Below, piece by piece: positions 1-6,340 of a DNA stretch of 6,400 bases. The translations under genes were made by a program, and so were the position numbers. This stretch comes from Prevotella sp. (lineage in GTDB: Bacteria > Bacteroidota > Bacteroidia > Bacteroidales > Bacteroidaceae). The stretch is from the NCBI GenBank assembly GCA_022511055.1, contig JAFLSH010000173.1, forward strand, positions 1 through 6,400, read 5' to 3'. The notes beneath the pieces were generated by a model that was not told the DNA's origin, made no database searches, and saw nothing but the letters and a program-made list of their open reading frames with translations. Positions within the stretch are counted from its first letter, which is position 1. Every line of letters starts with the position of its first letter.

Positions 1-1509
1 AAAGACGGCGTGGGCATGGCTCACTGGGAGATGCAGGGCTGGATGATTCTCATCCTGGGCTGGCTCTTTGTTCCGTTCTACCAGCTGCTGAACAACAAGA
101 TGGGCAAGATTATCACTATGCCCGACTTCCTGAAATTCAGATACACACAGCGCACTGGCTCGTGGCTGTCTATCATCACGCTGATAGCATACGTTCTCAC
201 GAAAGTCAGCGTAACGGCCTTCACAGGCGGCATCTTCTTTGAGTATCTGCTGGGTCTGCCGTTCTGGTGGGGTGCCATCGGTCTGATTGCCATCACCGCC
301 GTCTTCACCGTGTTCGGAGGCATGAAGGGCGTGATGACACTGTCAGCCATCCAGACCCCCATCCTCATCATCGGCTCGTTCCTCGTGCTATTCCTGGGAC
401 TGAACATTCTTGGCGACGGCAGCATTACCGCCGGCTGGGCTGCCATGATGGATGTCTGCAATCAGGCACACAACGGCTTCGGCACGACTCACATGTTCCA
501 CACTGACCCGGCAGACCCGATGTATCCTCAGCTTCCTGGCTATGTGGTATTCTTGGGTGCTTCCATCATCGGCTTCTGGTACTGGTGTACCGACCAGCAC
601 ATTGTGCAGCGCGTACTCGGCCAGACGAAGGGTGAGGACAACTCTGTCGTCATGAAGCGCGCACGCCGCGGCACCATCGCCGCCGGCTACTTCAAGCTAC
701 TGCCTGTGTTCATGTTCCTGATTCCCGGTATGGTCGCCTACGCCCTGTCACTAAAGACCGGCAGCGGCATCGAGATGGACATCACCAACACACACGACAC
801 TGACGGCGCTTTCGCTATGATGGTGAAGAATATTCTGCCCGCAGGTGTCAAGGGTATCGTAACTATCGGCTTCATCTGCGCACTCGTAGCTTCACTTGCA
901 GCCTTCTTCAACAGCTGTGCTACCCTCTTCACCGAAGACTTCTATAAGCCGATGAAGAAGGGCATGAGCGAGGCTCACTACGTACTTGTCGGCCGTATTG
1001 CCACAGTAGTTGTAGTGCTTCTCGGCCTGGCATGGATGCCCGTCATGATGAGCATGGGTAACCTCTACTCTTACCTTCAGGACATCCAGTCGCTCATTGC
1101 TCCCGCTATGGTAGCCGTGTTTACGCTCGGAATCTTCTCAAAGAAGATTACGCCGAAGGCTGGCGAATGGGGTCTCATCGGTGGCTTCCTCATTGGTATG
1201 GTGCGACTGCTCACCAATGTCATCACCGACTCCGGCAAGGCAGCCATGGATGGTGCATTCTGGGAGAATACCACATGGTTCTGGCAGACAAACTGGCTCA
1301 TCTTCGAGTGCTGGCTTCTGGTATTCATCGTGGTGTTCATGATTATAGTGTCGTTTGTCACGCCAGCTCCCTCGCAAGCACAGATTGAGGCCATCACCTT
1401 CACAGGCGACTACCGCAAGCAGATTCGCGAGAGCTGGGGTGTCTGGGACATCGTGGCCACACTTGGTGTCGTGATACTCTGCGGATGCTTCTACTACTAT
1501 TTCTGGTAA
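1..1509 (+). CDS. Sodium:solute symporter (SSS family), probable L-arabinose importer; 5' end outside window
   Basis: This is the C-terminal 502 codons of a Na+-coupled inner-membrane transporter. The frame is open from base 1, so the GTG at 10 and ATG at 16 are internal codons. By comparison with vSGLT-type proteins (about 540-570 residues), roughly 60 residues are missing: the first two helices, including TM1 with part of the Na+ site. About 12 hydrophobic segments remain (visible residues near 13-30, 55-85, 88-110, 116-135, 181-196, 229-249, 285-304, 328-345, 367-382, 390-404, 436-456, 481-502). Family marks are MPDFLKFRY (40-48) after TM2, the WYWCTDQHIVQR loop (193-204), and the helix CALVASLAAFFNS (293-305) that matches TM8, where Ser298 fits the conserved Na2-site serine. 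The stop is 9 bases before araR, so the two are co-transcribed. Family membership is clear; arabinose as substrate is inferred from the operon, and other pentoses are possible. Confidence 0.9.
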   Translation, partial: KDGVGMAHWEMQGWMILILGWLFVPFYQLLNNKMGKIITMPDFLKFRYTQRTGSWLSIITLIAYVLTKVSVTAFTGGIFFEYLLGLPFWWGAIGLIAITAVFTVFGGMKGVMTLSAIQTPILIIGSFLVLFLGLNILGDGSITAGWAAMMDVCNQAHNGFGTTHMFHTDPADPMYPQLPGYVVFLGASIIGFWYWCTDQHIVQRVLGQTKGEDNSVVMKRARRGTIAAGYFKLLPVFMFLIPGMVAYALSLKTGSGIEMDITNTHDTDGAFAMMVKNILPAGVKGIVTIGFICALVASLAAFFNSCATLFTEDFYKPMKKGMSEAHYVLVGRIATVVVVLLGLAWMPVMMSMGNLYSYLQDIQSLIAPAMVAVFTLGIFSKKITPKAGEWGLIGGFLIGMVRLLTNVITDSGKAAMDGAFWENTTWFWQTNWLIFECWLLVFIVVFMIIVSFVTPAPSQAQIEAITFTGDYRKQIRESWGVWDIVATLGVVILCGCFYYYFW

Positions 1510-1518
1510 ACGTCAGAT

Positions 1519-2193
1519 ATGACCTATTATAGTCAATTTGCTAAAGTCTGGGTTTCGGTGGACTGCATTATCTTCGGCTTCGATGACAGCAAGCTGAAGG
1601 TGTTGATAGGCCGCCGCCAGATGGATCCTGGGCGCGGCGAATGGAGTCTCTACGGAGGCTTCGTCGCCGCGAGCGAGAGCATTGACGACTGTGCCGCGCG
1701 CACACTCTACCGCCTGACGGGCTTACGCAACATTTACATGCGGCAGGTAGGCGCCTTTGGCAGTGTCGACCGCGACCCAGGCGAGCGGGTCATCTCTGTC
1801 GCCTATTACGCCCTCATCAACGTAGCAGACTACAACGACCGCCTGCGGCGTGAATACGGTGTTGAGTGGGTTGGTATCGACGAGTTGCCGAAAATGTATT
1901 CTGACCATAATAGCATGATTCAGAAAGCCCGCAAGCTGATGAAGCAGAAACTGGCACACGAGCCCGTGGGATTCCAGCTGCTGCCCAGCCTTTTCACACT
2001 GACGCAGCTTCAGCGCCTCTACGAAGCCGTCAACGGCGAGGAACTCGATAAGCGCAACTTTCGTAAGCGCATCAAGGAAATGGACTTCATTGAAAAGACG
2101 GAGCTGATAGACAAGACGGGCTCGAAGCGTGGGGCATATCTCTACAGATTCAACAAAAAATCTTACAACGAAGACCCAAACTTTAAACTATAG
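1519..2193 (+). CDS. araR: AraR, Nudix-winged-helix transcriptional repressor of arabinose genes
   Basis: A 224-residue cytoplasmic DNA-binding regulator. Residues about 8-145 form a Nudix fold and about 152-213 a C-terminal winged helix (LLPSLFTLTQLQRLYE, then LDKRNFRKRIKEMDFIE and a wing ending GAYLYRF). The Nudix box starts properly (G47, E53, R61), but the catalytic REUXEE core reads R61-T-L-Y-R-L66, so all three catalytic glutamates after R61 are replaced; G68-L69 end the box. Hydrolysis is therefore unlikely. This is how the AraR branch of the NrtR group is known to work: in Bacteroides thetaiotaomicron the Nudix domain binds L-arabinose and releases DNA. The length matches that protein (about 225 residues). 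It lies between transporter and araD with gaps of 9 and 11 bases, so it is probably autoregulated. No operator could be recognised in the window. The start ATG gives the usual MxxYSxFxKVWVSVDCIIFG opening. Confidence 0.9.
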   Translation: MTYYSQFAKVWVSVDCIIFGFDDSKLKVLIGRRQMDPGRGEWSLYGGFVAASESIDDCAARTLYRLTGLRNIYMRQVGAFGSVDRDPGERVISVAYYALINVADYNDRLRREYGVEWVGIDELPKMYSDHNSMIQKARKLMKQKLAHEPVGFQLLPSLFTLTQLQRLYEAVNGEELDKRNFRKRIKEMDFIEKTELIDKTGSKRGAYLYRFNKKSYNEDPNFKL

Positions 2194-2204
2194 GAAAAAG
2201 CAAT

Positions 2205-2909
2205 ATGTTAGAACAATTAAAAGAAAAAGTATTCAAAGCCAACCTTGACTTGGTGAAACAGGGACTTGTTATCTTTACGTGGGGCAATGTCTCTGGCATC
2301 GACCGTGAGCGCGGCCTTGTGGTCATCAAGCCTTCTGGTGTCAGCTACGACGACATGACGGCAAATGACATGGTCGTGGTTGACCTGGAAACGGGCGAAG
2401 TCATTGATGGAGAGCTGAATCCCTCAAGCGACACTCCGACGCACCTCGTGCTTTACCGGGCCTTCCCAAACATTCAGGGCGTGGTGCATACTCACTCTAC
2501 CTATGCTACTGCCTTTGCTCAGGCTGGACGCGACATTCCAAACATTGGTACGACGCATGCCGATTATTTCTACAAGGATATCCCCTGCACGCGCGACATG
2601 ACCAAGGAAGAAGTCGAAGGGCAGTACGAGCTAGAGACGGGTAATGTCATCGTAGACGAGATTCTGAACATTCGGAAAATCAATCCTGACCACACACCTG
2701 CCGTACTGGTGAAGAATCACGGCCCGTTCTCATGGGGTACATCACCCGACAATGCCGTCTATAATGCCAAAGTGATGGAGCAATGCGCCAAGATGGCTTT
2801 TGTATCTTTCTCGGTAAACCCGGAGACGACGATGAATCCGCTGCTGGTGGAAAAGCACTACAATCGGAAGCATGGTCCCAATGCCTACTACGGCCAGAAA
2901 AAGAAATAA
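2205..2909 (+). CDS. araD: L-ribulose-5-phosphate 4-epimerase
   Basis: A 234-residue class II aldolase-like, Zn2+-dependent epimerase that converts L-ribulose 5-phosphate to D-xylulose 5-phosphate by retro-aldol cleavage and rejoining; the E. coli enzyme is 231 residues and a homotetramer. Numbering almost matches E. coli AraD: substrate-binding TWGNVS with Asn28, Lys42 in IKPSG, SSD with Asp76, zinc ligands His95 and His97 in HTHS, TTHADYF with catalytic Asp120, the third zinc histidine His172 in NHGPFSWG, and C-terminal KHGPNAYYGQ with catalytic Tyr229. All are present, so the enzyme should be active, and these features separate it from fuculose- or rhamnulose-phosphate aldolases of the same fold. 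The start ATG follows araR by 11 bases (GAAAAAGCAAT), an A-rich leader as is usual in Bacteroidota. The last codons are lysine-rich. Confidence 0.95.
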   Translation: MLEQLKEKVFKANLDLVKQGLVIFTWGNVSGIDRERGLVVIKPSGVSYDDMTANDMVVVDLETGEVIDGELNPSSDTPTHLVLYRAFPNIQGVVHTHSTYATAFAQAGRDIPNIGTTHADYFYKDIPCTRDMTKEEVEGQYELETGNVIVDEILNIRKINPDHTPAVLVKNHGPFSWGTSPDNAVYNAKVMEQCAKMAFVSFSVNPETTMNPLLVEKHYNRKHGPNAYYGQKKK

Positions 2910-2950
2910 GACACTCTCCCCTACCCTCACTACGAGAGAGAGGGAGAACG
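2910..2950. repeat. Intergenic C/G-tract element after araD with weak inverted repeat
   Basis: Right after the araD stop comes a pyrimidine-rich half (2914-2928, with CCCCTACCCT at 2918-2927) followed by a purine-rich half (2934-2947). TCTCCC at 2915-2920 can pair with GGGAGA at 2942-2947, or CCCTC at 2924-2928 with GAGGG at 2940-2944. The stems are short and there is no T-tract after them, so it is not a convincing terminator. The style resembles dispersed intergenic repeats common in Bacteroidota genomes, but that comparison is from memory and only one partial second copy of its core is seen in this window (6313-6322). Confidence 0.4.
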
Positions 2951-3002
2951 ACAAACAAACATTTAAATTAAATTTAATAACTAAAGACCCATGCCCTTGA
3001 CT

Positions 3003-3036
3003 GGTCTTCCCCCCTTGGGGGATAAGAGAGGGGTTT
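3003..3036. repeat. Repeat-like palindromic element just before araA
   Basis: CCCCC (3010-3014) TT GGGGG (3017-3021) is a perfect inverted repeat. It extends outward as CTT (3006-3008) with AAG (3024-3026) if a bulged C3009 and A3022-T3023 are allowed, giving an imperfect 8-bp hairpin. It is followed by GAGAGGGG (3026-3033). It directly abuts the araA ribosome-binding region and differs in base composition from the AT-rich sequence upstream (2959-2985). It looks like a mobile or dispersed intergenic repeat that landed in the leader. In frame it would encode Leu-Pro-Pro-Leu-Gly-Asp-Lys-Arg-Gly, which is not part of known AraA N-termini. Confidence 0.4.
3028..3033 (+). promoter_or_regulatory. 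Shine-Dalgarno-like GAGGGG before araA
   Basis: GAGGGG ends 8 bases before the ATG at 3042, a workable spacing, and is the only purine-rich Shine-Dalgarno-like stretch near a start codon in this operon. It is formed by the right end of the repeat-like element. Bacteroidota rely little on this signal, so its role is uncertain, but it supports 3042 over 2991 as the start. Confidence 0.35.
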
Positions 3037-3041
3037 CTATT

Positions 3042-4583
3042 ATGATTAAAGCATTTGAAAATTACGAGATTTGGTGGGTAACTGGTGCGCAGTTGCTCTA
3101 CGGAGGTGATGCAGTGGTTGCTGTTGACGGTCACTCAAAGGAAATGGTAGCCGGACTGAATGAAAGCGGCATTATTCCCATTAAGGTGGTTTACAAGGGC
3201 ACGGCAAACTCATCGAAGGAGGTTGAAGACGTGATGAAAGCAGCCAACAACGATGACAAGTGTGTAGGTATCATCACATGGATGCACACGTTCTCGCCCG
3301 CAAAGATGTGGATTAAGGGGCTGCAAGACTTGCAGAAACCTCTGCTCCACTTCCACACGCAGTATAACGCAGAAATCCCCTGGGAAACCATGGACATGGA
3401 CTTCATGAACCTGAACCAGAGCGCCCACGGCGACATTGAGTTCGGTCATATCTGCACCCGCATGCGTGTTCCGCGCAAGGTGGTCTGCGGCTACTGGAAG
3501 AGCGAGGAAGCACAGCAGAAGATTGCTGTCTGGGCGCGTGTTGCCGCTGGTGTTGCCGATGCCAAGAACGTGCGCTGCCTGATGTTTGGTATGAACATGA
3601 ACAACGTTGCCGTAACCGATGGCGACCGCGTTGAGTTCGAGCAGCGCATGGGCTACCATGTGGACTACTACCCTGTCAGCTCTCTGATGGACTACTTCAA
3701 GAAGGTCACTGATGCCGAGGCTGACGAGCTGGTTGAGGAATACAAAAAGCTCTATACCATCAAAATTGACGAGAGCGGCGAAGAGGTTTATTGGCAAAAA
3801 GTGAAGAACGCCGCCAAAGCTGAAATTGCTTTGCGCCGTGTGCTGAAAGATGAGGGCGCCACCGCCTTTACCACAAACTTCGACGACCTGGGCGATGCCG
3901 ATATCGACGACCCGAACTTCGTTGGTTTCGACCAGATTCCCGGCCTTGCCTCGCAGCGCCTGATGGAAGAAGGCTACGGCTTCGGTGCCGAGGGCGACTG
4001 GAAGACGGCTTGCCTCTATCGCACCCTGTGGGTCATTCAGCAGGGCATGCCTACGGGCTGCTCGTTCCTTGAGGACTATACTCTCAACTTCGCTGGCGAC
4101 CGCAGCTCTTGCCTGCAGAGCCACATGCTCGAAGTCTGCCCGCTCATTGCCGTCGACAAGCCTACGCTCGAAGTTCACTTCCTCGGTATTGGTATCCGCA
4201 AACAGCAGACAGCCCGCCTCGTGTTCACCTCAAAGGTAGGCCGCGGCATCAAGGCTACTGTCGTTGACCTGGGTAATCGTTTCCGCCTCATCTCTCAGGA
4301 AGTTGAGTGCATCGAGCCGAAGCCCATGCCTAACCTGCCCGTTGCCTCTGCACTCTGGGTACCACAGCCCACATTCGAGATTGGCGCTGGCGCATGGATT
4401 CTGGCTGGCGGCACACACCATAGTGCTTTCTCGTATGACATTACCGAAGAGTACTGGGAAGACTTCGCTGAAATGGTTGGTATCGAGTATATCAAGATTA
4501 ACAAGGATACGAAGACTTACGAGTTCCAGCAGCAGCTGCGCAACAACGAGATTTACTACATGCTTAACAAGGCACTCAAATAA
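3042..4583 (+). CDS. araA: L-arabinose isomerase
   Basis: A 513-residue cytoplasmic, Mn2+-dependent isomerase that converts L-arabinose to L-ribulose, the first step of the pathway; E. coli AraA is 500 residues. The N-terminus MIKAFENYEIWWVTGAQLLYG fits AraA proteins when started at 3042. An in-frame ATG at 2991 would add 17 residues encoded by repeat-like sequence and is not favoured. The metal and catalytic residues line up with E. coli E306, E333, H350 and H450: Glu317 in GAEGDWKTA, Glu344 in SFLEDYT, His361 in SHMLEVCP and the His459-His460 pair in GGTHHSAF. Spacings of 27 and 17 residues between the first three equal those in E. coli. The fucose-isomerase-like fold is complete, with no frameshift. 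It follows araD after 132 bases and precedes araB by 129 bases, the only sizeable gaps in the operon, so its translation or message level may be set apart from araD. Confidence 0.95.
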   Translation: MIKAFENYEIWWVTGAQLLYGGDAVVAVDGHSKEMVAGLNESGIIPIKVVYKGTANSSKEVEDVMKAANNDDKCVGIITWMHTFSPAKMWIKGLQDLQKPLLHFHTQYNAEIPWETMDMDFMNLNQSAHGDIEFGHICTRMRVPRKVVCGYWKSEEAQQKIAVWARVAAGVADAKNVRCLMFGMNMNNVAVTDGDRVEFEQRMGYHVDYYPVSSLMDYFKKVTDAEADELVEEYKKLYTIKIDESGEEVYWQKVKNAAKAEIALRRVLKDEGATAFTTNFDDLGDADIDDPNFVGFDQIPGLASQRLMEEGYGFGAEGDWKTACLYRTLWVIQQGMPTGCSFLEDYTLNFAGDRSSCLQSHMLEVCPLIAVDKPTLEVHFLGIGIRKQQTARLVFTSKVGRGIKATVVDLGNRFRLISQEVECIEPKPMPNLPVASALWVPQPTFEIGAGAWILAGGTHHSAFSYDITEEYWEDFAEMVGIEYIKINKDTKTYEFQQQLRNNEIYYMLNKALK

Positions 4584-4624
4584 AAAATAACCATCCCGGT
4601 GCCGGATTAACACAGACTTTTAAT

Positions 4625-4665
4625 AAGGACACGGCTTATGCCACACACAGCTAAGCCGTGTCTTT
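4625..4665 (+). terminator. Stem-loop between araA and araB, candidate attenuator or partial terminator
   Basis: GACACGGCTTA (4628-4638) is the exact reverse complement of TAAGCCGTGTC (4652-4662). The stem extends to 14 pairs with G4627-T4663 (wobble), A4626-T4664 and A4625-T4665, around a 13-base loop (4639-4651). Four T residues (4663-4666) follow, then GGAATAAAAAAA. The stem is stable but the T-run is short and partly used in the stem, so full termination is doubtful. It starts 42 bases after the araA stop and ends 47 bases before araB, a place where it could lower araB message or protect the 3' end of araA message. The function is inferred; the structure is directly visible. Confidence 0.5.
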
Positions 4666-4679
4666 TGGAATAAAAAAAG

Positions 4680-4687
4680 AGCCGTGT
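4680..4687 (+). repeat. Third copy of stem sequence AGCCGTGT
   Basis: AGCCGTGT here repeats 4654-4661 in the right arm of the stem-loop. It could therefore pair with ACACGGCT (4629-4636) of the left arm instead, giving an alternative and weaker 8-bp pairing. Chance recurrence of eight bases within 30 bases is unlikely, but a local duplication with no function would look the same. Confidence 0.45.
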
Positions 4688-4712
4688 AACCAGCACCCAA
4701 AACCAAACAACT

Positions 4713-6305
4713 ATGACCGCAAAACAAACTATTGAAGCAGGCAAGGCCATTCTTGGTATCGAATTTGGCTCTACCCGCATTAAGGCTGTTCTTATTGACG
4801 AGAACAACACCCCCATTGCACAGGGTAGCCATGAGTGGGAAAACCAGCTCGTGGACGGACTCTGGACTTATTCCACAGAAGCCATCTGGTACGGTCTGGA
4901 GGACTGCTATGCAGAGCTTCGCAAGGACGTGCTGAAGCAGTACGACTGTGAGATTGAGACCCTTGCCGCCATCGGCTTCTCTGCCATGATGCACGGCTAC
5001 ATGGCCTTCAACGACAAGCAGGAGATTCTGGTGCCCTTCCGCACATGGCGCAACACCAACACTGGCAAGGCAGCCGCAGAACTCTCCAAACTGTTCAACT
5101 ACAACATTCCGCTGCGCTGGAGCATCAGCCACCTCTACGAAGCCATTCTTGACAACGAAGAGCATGTCGGCGACATCAAATACCTGACCACACTGGCAGG
5201 CTATGTACACTGGCAGGTTACAGGACAGTTCGTACTCGGTGTCGGCGATGCTTCTGGCATGATTCCTGTCGACCCCAACACCAAGACCTACGATGCCACA
5301 ATGGTCAAGAAGTTCGATGAACTGATTGCGCCCAAGAATTTTTCATGGAAGTTGCTCGACATTCTGCCCAAGTCGTTGAATGCCGGTGAGAACGCAGGTT
5401 TCCTCACTCCCGAAGGTGCCAAGAAACTGGATGTCTCAGGCCACTTGAAGGCAGGTATTCCCGTCTGCCCGCCAGAAGGCGATGCCGGCACTGGCATGGT
5501 AGCCACCAATGCTGTCAAGCAGCGCACGGGTAACGTTTCCGCAGGCACCTCTTCGTTCTCAATGATTGTTCTTGAGAAAGAACTGTCGAAACCCTACGAG
5601 CCTATCGACATTGTAACCACTCCCGACGGCTCACTGGTGGCCATGGTCCACTGCAACAACTGCACCAGCGACATTAACGCCTGGGTTGGTCTCTTCAAGG
5701 AATACCAGCAGCTGCTTGGCGTACCCGTAGATATGAACGAGCTATACGGCAAACTTTTCAACAAGGCACTCGAAGGCAATGCCGACTGTGGCGGACTGAT
5801 GGCTTACAACTATGTCAGCGGCGAGCCTGTCACCGGGCTTCAGGAAGGCCGCCCGATGTTTGTCCGCTCAGCCAACGACAAGTTCAATCTGGCGAACTTC
5901 ATGCGCGCCCACCTCTATGGCGCCATTGGTGTGCTGAAGATTGGCAATGACATTCTGCTGAAAGAGGAGAACGTGAAGGTCGACCGCATTACCGGCCATG
6001 GCGGCTACTTCAAGACACCCGGCGTAGGCCAGCGCATGCTTGCCGCCGCCCTCAACTCGCCCATTTCCGTCATGGAGACTGCCGGCGAGGGTGGTGCATG
6101 GGGTATTGCCCTGCTTGCAGGCTATGCCGTGAACAATCCCAACAAGCTCTCGCTCGCTGACTATCTTGAGTCGGTTGTCTTCGCCGGCAACACGGGCACC
6201 AGCATTGCCCCCACCGCAGAAGACGTGGCAGGATTCAATAAATACATTGAAAGCTACAAGGCCGGCCTTGCCATCGAGCAGTGCGCTGTTGAAAACAAGA
6301 AATAG
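4713..6305 (+). CDS. araB: L-ribulokinase, FGGY carbohydrate kinase family
   Basis: A 530-residue cytoplasmic FGGY kinase that should phosphorylate L-ribulose with ATP to L-ribulose 5-phosphate. The N-terminal half opens with the phosphate-binding motif GIEFGSTRIKAVLID (15-29); the likely catalytic base is Asp257 in PPEGDAGTGM (253-262). The C-terminal half has the nucleotide-binding NVSAGTSSFSMIV (274-286) and the family end motif TGHGGYFKTPGVGQRMLAAA (427-446) followed by AGEGGAWGIALLAGY. It is shorter than E. coli AraB (566 residues), and its GDAGTG segment is closer in style to xylulokinases than to classical AraB, so automatic annotation may say xylulokinase. The position directly after araA, with no other kinase in the operon and AraD present, argues for L-ribulose as substrate. 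Start ATG 4713 follows an A/C-rich leader and places the first beta strand normally. Confidence 0.88.
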   Translation: MTAKQTIEAGKAILGIEFGSTRIKAVLIDENNTPIAQGSHEWENQLVDGLWTYSTEAIWYGLEDCYAELRKDVLKQYDCEIETLAAIGFSAMMHGYMAFNDKQEILVPFRTWRNTNTGKAAAELSKLFNYNIPLRWSISHLYEAILDNEEHVGDIKYLTTLAGYVHWQVTGQFVLGVGDASGMIPVDPNTKTYDATMVKKFDELIAPKNFSWKLLDILPKSLNAGENAGFLTPEGAKKLDVSGHLKAGIPVCPPEGDAGTGMVATNAVKQRTGNVSAGTSSFSMIVLEKELSKPYEPIDIVTTPDGSLVAMVHCNNCTSDINAWVGLFKEYQQLLGVPVDMNELYGKLFNKALEGNADCGGLMAYNYVSGEPVTGLQEGRPMFVRSANDKFNLANFMRAHLYGAIGVLKIGNDILLKEENVKVDRITGHGGYFKTPGVGQRMLAAALNSPISVMETAGEGGAWGIALLAGYAVNNPNKLSLADYLESVVFAGNTGTSIAPTAEDVAGFNKYIESYKAGLAIEQCAVENKK

Positions 6306-6340
6306 GGCTTTCCCCCTACCCTGTTTAACCCCTAAAAATC
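6306..6340 (+). other. Short spacer after araB
   Basis: This holds a pyrimidine-rich stretch with CCCCTACCCT at 6313-6322, the same ten bases found at 2918-2927 after araD, each 8 bases or so after a stop codon. The rest (6323-6340) is AT-rich with an A5 run at 6334-6338. No gene is seen. Confidence 0.5.

Larger units (their letters stand above)
4584..4712 (+). other. araA-araB intercistronic region
   Basis: This 129-base gap has no open frame of note. It holds a strong stem-loop (4625-4665), a T4 run, an A7 tract (4672-4678), a further copy of half the stem (4680-4687) and an A/C-rich leader (about 4695-4711) before the araB ATG. No Bacteroidota-type promoter (TAnnTTTG) was found by eye. 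AraB translation probably depends on the unstructured A-rich leader, since no Shine-Dalgarno sequence is visible. Confidence 0.6.

Noticed and set aside
10..18. GTG at 10 or ATG at 16 as the start of the transporter
   Set aside because: The frame is open to base 1 and the protein would lack the first two helices of the family, so the gene begins upstream of the window.
1657..1725. Functional Nudix hydrolase (for example ADP-ribose pyrophosphatase)
   Set aside because: The catalytic glutamates of the Nudix box are replaced and a winged-helix DNA-binding domain follows.
2961..2985. AT-rich stretch before araA as a promoter
   Set aside because: No Bacteroidota -7 element (TAnnTTTG) or convincing -33 element could be found by eye, so composition alone is not enough.
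3210..4178. 322-residue open frame on the - strand opposite araA
   Set aside because: It lies wholly antisense to a clearly conserved gene whose C/G-ending codons keep the opposite frame free of stops. Its product shows no recognisable family motif and it has no separate leader.
4620..5210. 196-residue open frame on the - strand over the araA-araB gap and the 5' part of araB
   Set aside because: Antisense to the conserved kinase N-terminus; the part in the gap merely translates the stem-loop. No domain recognised.
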